Positions 1 to 5,635 of a stretch of 5,635 nt of DNA are shown here, piece after piece. Under the pieces are notes generated by a model. The model was not told where the DNA came from, searched no databases, and saw only the letters and a program-made list of their open reading frames with translations. The stretch's first letter is position 1. The number at the start of each line of letters is the position of its first letter. Both the position numbers and the translations under genes were made by a program. Source of the stretch: Candidatus Poribacteria bacterium (GTDB lineage: Bacteria; Poribacteria; WGA-4E; WGA-3G); NCBI GenBank assembly GCA_009835515.1, contig VXXH01000258.1:1-5635 (forward strand), in the 5' to 3' direction.

Positions 1-111
1 GTTCCAGAAAATGTCCAAAAAGCCGTTGAAGCGGCAAAAGCCAAAATCCTGGCAGGCGAGTTGAAGGTGCCGCAAATCGATTTCTCTGAAAAGGAAGACG
101 ACACAGATTAA
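1..111 (+). CDS. BMP/PnrA-family substrate-binding protein, C-terminal end only (partial)
   Basis: The reading frame is open from base 1 and ends at TAA 109-111, giving the last 36 residues of a protein that begins upstream of the window. The visible part is a lysine/alanine-rich helix followed by VPQIDFS and an acidic tail (EKEDDTD). It aligns without gaps to the C-termini of the two complete genes downstream. The helix core QKAVEAAKAKILAGELKV is closest to the second gene, while VPQIDFS is identical to the third. By this homology it is a third copy of an ABC-type BMP-family periplasmic binding protein. The binding domain lies outside the window, so ligand and localisation cannot be judged. 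Confidence 0.85.
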   Translation, partial: VPENVQKAVEAAKAKILAGELKVPQIDFSEKEDDTD

Positions 112-130
112 CCTATCTCGCGAACCGTGC

Positions 131-163
131 GTCGCTGGCGTGTTTGCTGAGCGCGCCAGCGGC
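131..163 (+). promoter_or_regulatory. Intercistronic hairpin between first and second BMP genes
   Basis: CGCTGGCG (133-140) and CGCCAGCG (154-161) are perfect 8-base inverted repeats around a 13-base loop. A T·G and a G-C pair extend the stem outward to 131/163. No T-run follows, so it does not look like a classic intrinsic terminator. It ends 8 bases before the GAGG ribosome binding site of the next gene. It could attenuate transcription or stabilise the upstream mRNA end, as intercistronic hairpins do after binding-protein genes in some transporter operons. The function is inferred; only the inverted repeat is seen. Confidence 0.55.
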
Positions 164-180
164 TATAGAAGAGGATTTAT

Positions 181-1218
181 ATGAAATATACCGCTTGTAA
201 ATCAGGGCATAGCATTGCAACCTATGCTCCATACTTGTGCCTTCTCGCAATCGGACTCATGCTCATTGGAAATACATACGTCTATGCGAAGGAACACGAA
301 AAATTTAAGGTTGCTTTACTTCTGCCCGCTTCCATCACCGATGGCGGATGGAATGCTTTCGCTTATGATGGTCTCAAAGCGATTGAAAAGGAGTTAGGGG
401 CAAAAGTTAGCCACATTGAGAGTCGAACCCCGACAGATCAGGAAGCACACTTTCGCGATTACGCACTCGATGGGTATCAACTTATTTTTGGACACGGCTT
501 TGAATATCAGGAATCCGCGAAACAAGTTGCTCCAGACTTCCCCGAAACGGTTTTTATTACATCCACTGGTAACACTGTCACCGATAACATATCTCCGATA
601 GTTTTCGCGATTGAGGAGCCCGTTTACTTGTTAGGGATTATCGCCGGATCAATGACCGAAACAAACAAAATCGGTATTGTCGGTGGGCAAAACATCTCAG
701 CTATCAATAGTATGTTTAGTGCGTTTGAAGAGGGTGCGAAAAGCGTTAACCCTGATGTCGTGGTGCGTCGGGCGTACGTCGGCAATTGGTCGGACATCGG
801 GAAAGGGAAGGAACTCGCCCAGGCACACATTAATGAAGACAGCGACTTTCTCTTTCCGGTTGCGGATGTCGCGGGACTCGGCGTTTTTCAAGCTGCAATG
901 GAGGCACAATCCGATGGAAAGACGGTCTACACTTTCGGGGTATATCGAGACCAGAGCGAGTTGTCCCCTACAACTATAGTCGCGAGTGCCATTGTTACCC
1001 CCAAGGTCTTTGTAAATCTCGCCAAGGTTGTGATGGAAGGCACCTTTGAACCGCAACCCTATCGCTTCACAATGGTAGAAGATGAAGCACTTACTTTTGT
1101 ATACAACCCGACGTTGAAGGATAAGGTGTCAGAGACAGCACAAAAAGCCGTTGAGGACGCAAAAGCCAAAATTCTCTCAGGCGAATTAAAGGTGGAGCAA
1201 ACCTATCTTACGCAATAG
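181..1218 (+). CDS. BMP/PnrA-family periplasmic substrate-binding protein, signal peptidase I type
   Basis: 345 residues, the usual size for the BMP (Bmp/PnrA, basic membrane protein) family of ABC-transporter binding proteins, some members of which bind purine nucleosides. Residues 1-36 look like a cleavable signal peptide: basic start, hydrophobic stretch at about 16-30, and a VYA site before K37. There is no lipobox, so the product should be soluble in the periplasm. The type I periplasmic-binding fold starts at FKVALLLP (42-49). The family motif DGGWN (54-58) follows, then LIFGHGFEYQ, VYLLGIIAG and GIVGGQ. The hinge-side segments are FLFPVAD (223-229) and FGVYRDQ (252-258). Start ATG 181 has GAGG (171-174) six bases upstream. 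The protein is about half identical to the next gene by eye but differs at likely pocket positions (PVAD here, HNAN there). Its C-terminus is short and ends TYLTQ, apparently after a deletion. Ligand unknown; family call confident. Confidence 0.9.
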   Translation: MKYTACKSGHSIATYAPYLCLLAIGLMLIGNTYVYAKEHEKFKVALLLPASITDGGWNAFAYDGLKAIEKELGAKVSHIESRTPTDQEAHFRDYALDGYQLIFGHGFEYQESAKQVAPDFPETVFITSTGNTVTDNISPIVFAIEEPVYLLGIIAGSMTETNKIGIVGGQNISAINSMFSAFEEGAKSVNPDVVVRRAYVGNWSDIGKGKELAQAHINEDSDFLFPVADVAGLGVFQAAMEAQSDGKTVYTFGVYRDQSELSPTTIVASAIVTPKVFVNLAKVVMEGTFEPQPYRFTMVEDEALTFVYNPTLKDKVSETAQKAVEDAKAKILSGELKVEQTYLTQ

Positions 1219-1238
1219 CCGTCAACCGTCAGTATGTG

Positions 1239-1298
1239 TACTGCTGGTGTCCTTCCCCGTAACGGACGGAGCCTCAGTTTCAAACCTCGCCAGCGGTA
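1239..1298 (+). promoter_or_regulatory. Intercistronic inverted repeat between second and third BMP genes
   Basis: TACTGCTGGTG (1239-1249) can pair over 11 positions, two of them G·U, with CGCCAGCGGTA (1288-1298). The long apical region can itself fold at CCGT (1257-1260) with ACGG (1266-1269). The right arm shares CGCCAGCGG with the hairpin in the preceding spacer (154-162). This spacer therefore looks like a diverged, expanded copy of the first one, carried along by gene duplication. There is no U-tract after the stem, so simple termination is unlikely. A role in mRNA processing or in differential expression of the paralogues is possible but inferred. Confidence 0.4.
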
Positions 1299-1309
1299 GC
1301 GAATAATAT

Positions 1310-1314
1310 GGGAG
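1310..1314 (+). promoter_or_regulatory. Ribosome binding site that fixes the GTG start at 1322
   Basis: GGGAG lies seven bases before GTG 1322. The nearest ATG (1308-1310) is in another frame and soon reaches a stop. The GTG start gives a protein beginning with basic residues followed at once by a lipoprotein signal, which supports this choice. Confidence 0.65.
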
Positions 1315-1321
1315 TATTCAG

Positions 1322-2392
1322 GTGGAACGACGAATTTATTGGAATTTGTTAGACAAACTTGGACGTTCAGTCCTAATCGTATGTCTCTTGGTCATCGGGT
1401 CTATAGTAGGTTGCGAGAGAGTTCAGGATAGCAGCAAAATTATCCACACGCCAGAACCCGAAACATTCAAAGTCGGTATGCTTCTACCGGGTTCTATTAG
1501 CGATCAGGGATGGAATGCCTTGGCACACGATGGCTTAACAGCGATCGGAACCGAACTCGGTGCCGAAATAGACTACGTCGAGAGTTTAACCCCTGCTGAC
1601 TGGGAATCAGATTTTCGCACCTACGCTATGGATGGCTATCACCTTATCTTCGGGCATGGCTACGAATATCAGGAGGCAGCGATAGCCATCGCGCACGATT
1701 ATCCTGAAATTGTCTTTATTACGTCTGCAGGCGCAAGCGGGGCTGTCCGTGAGAATGTCGCCCCGATTGTCTTTCGACTTGAACAAGCCACCTACCTTTT
1801 AGGGATGATCGCCGGTTTGATGACACAGACAGACAAGATCGGGATGGTCGGTGGACAAGAACTTCCATCTGGCAATAGCGTGTTTATGGCGTTTGAAGGC
1901 GGTGTGAAAAGTGTCAACCCGAATGCTGTACTGCAACGTGATTATGTTGGCGACTGGGAAAACATTGCTAAGGCAAGGGATATCGCTACCACACAGATTC
2001 AGGAAGGCGTTGACTTCATTTTTCACAACGCGAATGAAGCGGGACTCGGTGCGTTTGAAGCAGTCGTTTTAGCACAGGATGCCGGCAAAACTGTCTACGC
2101 CTTCGGTGCTAACCGCGATCAGAGCGCTGTCTCACCTCGCGCTGTACTCGCGAATGCCGTGATTACACCGAAAGCCTATGTGCAACTCGCCACGGCTGTC
2201 AAGGCAGGGACGTTTGAATCCAAACTCTATGTCTTTACAATGACGACTGACGGTGCAATCGCTTTGACTTATAACCCAGAACTGAAATCTCAGGTGCCTC
2301 AGGAGGTACAACAAAAGGTCAAAGCAGCGAGACAGCAGATTCTGGCTGGCACATTAGAGGTGCCACAAATCGATTTTAGTGCTGGAGAATAA
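1322..2392 (+). CDS. BMP/PnrA-family substrate-binding lipoprotein
   Basis: 356 residues starting at GTG 1322. The N-terminus is a lipoprotein signal: basic n-region (MERRIYWNLLDKLGR), hydrophobic segment about 16-30, and lipobox IVGC with C31 as the predicted lipidated cysteine. A flexible linker to about residue 47 leads into the binding domain, which opens at FKVGMLLP. The family motif DQGWN (61-65) is followed by LIFGHGYEYQ, TYLLGMIAG and GMVGGQ. The second-lobe segments are FIFHNANEAG (232-241) and FGANRDQ (261-267). These features define the BMP/PnrA family of ABC-transporter binding proteins. It is a paralogue of the preceding gene, with similar order and spacing of motifs throughout, but is membrane-anchored and has different residues at likely ligand-contact positions. 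No permease or ATPase follows; the next gene is formate dehydrogenase. Nucleoside binding is known for some relatives, but the ligand here cannot be named. Confidence 0.92.
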   Translation: MERRIYWNLLDKLGRSVLIVCLLVIGSIVGCERVQDSSKIIHTPEPETFKVGMLLPGSISDQGWNALAHDGLTAIGTELGAEIDYVESLTPADWESDFRTYAMDGYHLIFGHGYEYQEAAIAIAHDYPEIVFITSAGASGAVRENVAPIVFRLEQATYLLGMIAGLMTQTDKIGMVGGQELPSGNSVFMAFEGGVKSVNPNAVLQRDYVGDWENIAKARDIATTQIQEGVDFIFHNANEAGLGAFEAVVLAQDAGKTVYAFGANRDQSAVSPRAVLANAVITPKAYVQLATAVKAGTFESKLYVFTMTTDGAIALTYNPELKSQVPQEVQQKVKAARQQILAGTLEVPQIDFSAGE

Positions 2393-2429
2393 CCTATTGA
2401 GTAGCGGCAACCCCAGGGCACGACACGTT

Positions 2430-2433
2430 GAGG
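2430..2433 (+). promoter_or_regulatory. Ribosome binding site deciding the formate dehydrogenase start
   Basis: GAGG lies nine bases before ATG 2443 and six before the adjacent in-frame GTG 2440. The longer reading with TTG 2428 as start would put this Shine-Dalgarno inside the gene and rely on a weaker AGGG at 2414-2417. ATG 2443 (or GTG 2440) is therefore preferred. The choice changes the protein by one to five residues only. A further in-frame ATG lies at 2455, closer to where the ferredoxin fold begins. Confidence 0.55.
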
Positions 2434-2442
2434 TTTATCGTG

Positions 2443-5142
2443 ATGAAACATAACATGGAAATTGATGGTATTGAAGTCACTTTTTCTGAAGGCGAAACGA
2501 TTCTTGAAGTCGCGCAACGCCATCAAAAAGAGATTCCAACGCTCTGCTATGATCCGAGGCTTGAGCCTTTCGGTGGTTGCCGCCTTTGCATCGTCGAGTT
2601 AGAAGGTGCGCGGAATCCTGTGGCATCCTGTACGACGCAAGCCACAGACGGAATGGTTGTCCGCACAGCGACCGATACAATAGAAGCGTACCGGAAGACG
2701 CTGCTGGAGATGGTTGTCAGCGAGAATCGTGAAGTTGATGTGTCCCCGTTGCGCGGTTATGCTGCGGGTGAACTCGCGGACCTCCGCGACAAGTATGCAG
2801 TAAACAGTACCCGTATGGCAGGTGCGAAATCCGGCACTAATAAAACCGAAGATGACAATCCGTTTATCCTCAGAGATTATGAACTTTGTATCTCCTGTTA
2901 TCGGTGCGTCCGTGTCTGCGCTGAGCAAGAGGGTGACCACGCTATTAACGTCATGAACCGCGGCTTTCATACACAGATTACGACGGAGTTTGATGGGCTT
3001 CTCAAGGATTCCGCCTGCACGTTTTGTGGGCAGTGTATCCAGACCTGTCCGACGGGTGCACTCGCCGACAAGAAAGCACTCCGTGCGGTTGATGAGGTAG
3101 CCGATGCTATGCCTGACAAAACCCGCACAATCTGTCCATACTGCGGTGTAGGATGCTCCGTTGATATCCTCACGAAAAATGAGAAAATTATCGGCATCCA
3201 TCCTGCCATGGACGGCCCCGCGAATCAAGGCGCGCTCTGTGTTAAAGGTCAGTTTGCTTACGATTTCGTGCAACATCCCGACCGGTTAAAGACCCCACTT
3301 ATCCGCGGTGAAGATGGTGAACTCCACGAAGCTACATGGGAGGACGCACTTGACAAAGTAGCTGAGGGTTTCCGAAAGGTCAACGCTAAACACGGCAGAC
3401 ATAGCATCTATGGCATCGCTTCCGGACGTGCACCGAGCGAAGCTGCGTATCTGATGCAGAAGTTTATCCGTGTCGGGTTCGGGAGCAACTACATCGACAA
3501 CTGCAGCCGTGCCTGACACGCGCCGACCGTTGCCGGTCTGGCAGCGACAATCGGACGTGGCGCGATGTCTAATCCGCTCGTTGATATGCAAAAGCCGGAG
3601 GTCATCTTCTGTATCGGCACAAATATGACAGAATGTCATCCTGTCGCGGCGACGGGGCTTAAGAAGGCAATCGCCCGTGGTGCGAAGCTCATCGTTGCGG
3701 ATCCGAGACGCATCGGGTTGGCGGAACTGTCGCATCTCTACCTACCCCTCCGCGTCGGTTCCGACACAGCACTGCTCCTTGGCATGGCACACGTGATCGC
3801 CCGCGAAGGCTTGATTGACGAAGCGTTCATCGAAAACCGCACGACTGGGTTTGACGAATTCTTTGAACATATCAGCCAGTGGACCCCGGAGTGGGCAGAA
3901 ACGATTACAGGTGTCCCTGCGAGGGACATTGAGACAGCGGCAATGTGGTACGGCAGCGCGAACAAAGGGGCTATCTACTACACACTTGGCATCACCGAAC
4001 ATATCTGCGGCGTTGAGAATGTTCAGAGCCTTTGCAATCTCGCCTTGATGACCGGCAATATCGGGCGTGAAGGGACGGGTATCAACCCGATGCGTGGGCA
4101 AAACAACATTCAAGGGGCAGGCGATAGTGGCGCACTACCAAACAACTACCCCGGCTTCCAAGCCGTTACGGATCCAGAACATCAGGCGAAGTTCAAAACG
4201 GAGTATGGCAGAGAAATTGATTTAGAGAAGGGCATCACGAAAGTAACTGCCTTAGAACTTTGTGGGGACAGCATCCATGCGATGCTCATTGATGGCGAAA
4301 ATACGTTGCTCTCCGACCCGGATCGAGAGCATTGTGAGCACGCACTCCGCGCATTGGAACATCTCGTTGTTATTGATATTTTTCTCACTGAGACTGCAGA
4401 ACTCGCCGATGTGGTGCTGCCCGCGGCGGCATGGGGTGAAACGGATGGGGTCTGCACGAATACGGAACGGCGTGTTCAACGGATGCGCGCTGCAGTCCCA
4501 CCACCGGGTCAGGCGAAACCGGATTGGTGGATTATCTGCCAAATTGCACAACGTCTCGGGTTTGAAGGCTTTGATTTCGATACGCCAAAACCGGTCTTCA
4601 ATGAACTCTGTCAAGTTTCACCGATTTACGCAGGCTTAGATTGGGAACGCATTGACAAGAGTGAATATCAGTGGCCAGTCCCGCACAAGGAACACCCGGG
4701 TACACCACGGCTCCATGAGGAATCGTTCGTCAACGGTCGTGGTATTTTCTCAAATGTACATTACCGAGACCCTGCCGAAACAATTAGCGACGATTTCCCC
4801 GTATGGCTCACAACAGGGAGACGCTTGCAGTCCTATCACACCCGCACACAGACGGGTAGGGCACAAGGGATTGATTACCTCTTACCGGAAGAATCTTTGG
4901 AAGTCAATCCAGCAGACCTTGAAACATGGGAATTAACGGACGGAGAGTGGTGTAAGATGAGTAGCGCGCGCGGCAGTATCAACATCAAAGTCAAAGCGAC
5001 GAACCGTTCGCCGCGTGGCACAGTTTTCGCCAGTTTCAGTTTCGCGGATGTCCCGGTTAATCTATTAACTGGCTCCGGTTATGATCCTATCACTCATACC
5101 GCTGAATTGAAGGTTTGCCCAGTCAAGTTGGAACCACTTTAG
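2443..5142 (+). CDS. fdhF: Selenocysteine-containing formate dehydrogenase, catalytic (alpha) subunit
   Basis: A single gene of about 899 residues, read through TGA 3514-3516 as selenocysteine (residue 358). It should oxidise formate to CO2, or run in reverse, at a bis-molybdopterin Mo/W centre. No signal peptide is seen, so it is cytoplasmic. Domains in order: NuoG-like [2Fe-2S] ferredoxin (C35, C46, C49, C63); a degenerate His-Cys3 region (95-111) without ligands; two [4Fe-4S] sites (C149/152/155/159 and C192/195/198/202); the molybdopterin-oxidoreductase [4Fe-4S] site (C231, C234, C238, C266) followed by K268, matching the electron-relay lysine of E. coli FdhF; the catalytic domain with U358-H359 and the RGQNN motif (R551); and the C-terminal MGD-binding domain from about FPVWLTTGRR to the end. 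Both halves lie in the same frame and the junction reads NCSRA-U-HAPTVAGL. The length fits the extended FdhA type; fdhA is an equally common symbol. No diaphorase or electron-transfer subunit gene is visible. The gene starts 50 bases after the BMP lipoprotein gene with no terminator between. Confidence 0.95.
3514..3516 (+). other. In-frame TGA recoded as selenocysteine
   Basis: The TGA lies between codons for NCSRA and HAPTVAGL, exactly where formate dehydrogenases have Sec or Cys next to the catalytic His. Downstream the frame stays open to TAG 5140-5142 and encodes the rest of the enzyme with all expected motifs. A nonsense mutation is therefore very unlikely. The first ATG after the TGA (3565) lies inside a conserved segment (GAMSNPL) and is not a real start. 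Confidence 0.95.
3519..3559 (+). promoter_or_regulatory. Bacterial SECIS element of the formate dehydrogenase gene
   Basis: The hairpin begins two bases after the TGA. The apical stem 3528-3534 pairs with 3540-3546 (seven pairs, one G·U) around the loop GGUCU (3535-3539). The lower stem CCGA (3523-3526) pairs with TCGG (3551-3554), and weak pairs continue to 3519/3559. The loop sequence and the 18 bases between UGA and loop match my recollection of the E. coli fdhF SECIS, including two U's just before the three bases preceding the loop. In that family SelB binds the loop to deliver Sec-tRNA. The hairpin also encodes HAPTVAGLAATIGRG, so it is constrained twice. A clear bulged U, as in E. coli, is not obvious here. 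Confidence 0.88.
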
Positions 5143-5241
5143 TTGGTTTTCGGTTATCAGTTTTCGAGTCGTTTAGGACAGAAAATATAAAATAATCTCC
5201 ACAGAAATCTTTTACCAATAACCAGACTAAGGAGACACGTC
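5143..5241 (+). promoter_or_regulatory. AT-rich spacer with a possible promoter for the cupin gene
   Basis: These 99 bases separate formate dehydrogenase from the cupin gene and are clearly more AT-rich than the coding sequence. The stretch AATATAAAATAAT around 5184-5195 could hold a -10 element, but I see no convincing -35. No stem followed by a T-run is present, so no intrinsic terminator for formate dehydrogenase is supported. The spacer ends in TAAGGAG (5228-5234), a near-perfect Shine-Dalgarno seven bases before the cupin ATG. A separate promoter is a weak inference. Confidence 0.25.
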
Positions 5242-5547
5242 ATGAATTGGAAATCACGTTGGTCTGAACAGCATGCAGATGTTGATGCTTTAAAGCAACA
5301 ATTAGAAACCGAAGGCTTCAATGCCTACGAGTGGTCGGGTCGTCCTGGCGGTGCATATCTCGATTATATCCACACCCAAGATGAAGTTGTCTGTGTGTTA
5401 TCTGGCACGGCAGATGTAAAAGTCGCCGACGAACGCGGGTCTATAGAAAGTGGCGATCGGATTGATGTTCCTGCGAATACCTATCACTCAATTACCGTCA
5501 CGAGTCATGAACCGTTAGTCGTCTTAACGGGAATGCGAAAAGCTTAA
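5242..5547 (+). CDS. Small single-domain cupin protein
   Basis: 101 residues, cytoplasmic (no signal peptide), comprising one cupin beta-barrel preceded by a short charged N-terminal helix (about 1-25). Cupin motif 1 is visible with canonical spacing: G36, five residues, Y42-I43-H44, three residues, E48, six residues, G55. The first metal-ligand His of the HxH pair is replaced by Tyr42. Motif 2 is GDRIDVPANTYH (71-82), with P77 and the third ligand H82 present. Three of the four usual metal ligands (H44, E48, H82) therefore remain. The start ATG has TAAGGAG seven bases upstream, the strongest ribosome binding site in the window. Small cupins of this kind act as enzymes, sugar or metabolite binders or sensors, and the sequence does not tell which. 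Location 99 bases after formate dehydrogenase on the same strand may be chance. Confidence 0.88.
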   Translation: MNWKSRWSEQHADVDALKQQLETEGFNAYEWSGRPGGAYLDYIHTQDEVVCVLSGTADVKVADERGSIESGDRIDVPANTYHSITVTSHEPLVVLTGMRKA

Positions 5548-5591
5548 TATTGCATGGTTTGCAAAAAACATTGAAATAGAAAGGAAAATTA

Positions 5592-5635
5592 ATGAACATT
5601 ACCGTCAAAACAGGTGGGTTTGCCCAAGAACAGAC
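5592..5635 (+). CDS. Start of an unidentified gene (partial, N-terminus only)
   Basis: ATG 5592 is preceded by AAGGA (5581-5585) at a six-base spacing, and the frame stays open to the window end: MNITVKTGGFAQEQ, 14 full codons. It lies 44 bases after the cupin stop on the same strand, so the two may be cotranscribed. There is no signal peptide; the start resembles a beta strand followed by a turn. That would suit a small beta-grasp protein such as a MoaD/ThiS-type sulfur carrier, which would be attractive beside a molybdopterin enzyme. Fourteen residues are too few to support it, and the identity is left open. Confidence 0.55.
   Translation, partial: MNITVKTGGFAQEQ

Noticed and set aside
2428..2442. 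TTG 2428 as the formate dehydrogenase start.
   Set aside because: It would place the best Shine-Dalgarno (2430-2433) inside the gene; ATG 2443 or GTG 2440 is better spaced.
2599..3276. Long minus-strand open frame of 225 codons opposite formate dehydrogenase.
   Set aside because: It is antisense to a strongly conserved domain with invariant cysteine motifs, shows no recognisable family features, and is best explained as a shadow of biased codon use.
3514..3564. Formate dehydrogenase as a pseudogene or as two separate proteins split at the TGA.
   Set aside because: The TGA sits at the known Sec position, is followed by a SECIS-like hairpin, and the frame is intact on both sides with every expected motif.
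3286..3735. Minus-strand open frame of 149 codons across the selenocysteine region.
   Set aside because: It overlaps the conserved active-site segment in antisense and its translation shows no domain features.
5143..5223. Distant complementary pieces GGTTAT (5152-5157) and ATAACC (5218-5223) in the cupin leader.
   Set aside because: The arms are short and AT-rich with about 60 bases between them, with no further pairing to support a stable structure or riboswitch.
5550..5564. Small hairpin TTGCA/TGCAA after the cupin gene as a terminator.
   Set aside because: It has only five mostly weak pairs and is followed by A's, not T's, on the coding strand.

Overview
The window reads in one direction only (+ strand). 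It suggests a diderm (Gram-negative type) bacterium with a selenocysteine-decoding system, roughly balanced GC and good Shine-Dalgarno sites. The paralogous BMP-type binding proteins and general style recall genomes of uncultured marine or sponge-associated phyla such as Poribacteria. That is an impression, not a demonstrated assignment.

Left part (1-2392): a tandem array of three paralogous BMP/PnrA-family periplasmic substrate-binding protein genes. The first is cut by the window edge, so only its last 36 codons are visible. The second has a cleavable signal peptide, and the third is a lipoprotein with a GTG start. The two spacers between them each carry an inverted repeat sharing the motif CGCCAGCGG. 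No permease or ATPase gene is visible.

Centre (2443-5142): one gene for a large, cytoplasmic, molybdenum- or tungsten-dependent formate dehydrogenase catalytic subunit. It is interrupted by an in-frame TGA at 3514-3516, exactly at the active-site selenocysteine position and followed at once by a convincing bacterial SECIS hairpin. An automatic annotation would split it into two ORFs (about 2428-3516 and 3565-5142), but it is a single selenoprotein of about 899 residues. Its N-terminal region is NuoG-like: one [2Fe-2S] site and two ferredoxin-type [4Fe-4S] sites. All four ligands of the usual His-Cys3 [4Fe-4S] site in between are replaced, although the surrounding scaffold is still recognisable.

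Right part (5143-5635): a 99-base AT-rich spacer, then a small single-domain cupin gene (5242-5547) with a strong ribosome binding site, then the first 14 codons of another gene (from 5592).

How they work together: the BMP genes and the formate dehydrogenase gene are co-oriented with a 50-base gap and no visible terminator, so read-through is plausible. The biochemical link between ligand uptake and formate oxidation is unknown. The cupin and the last gene may be a separate unit.
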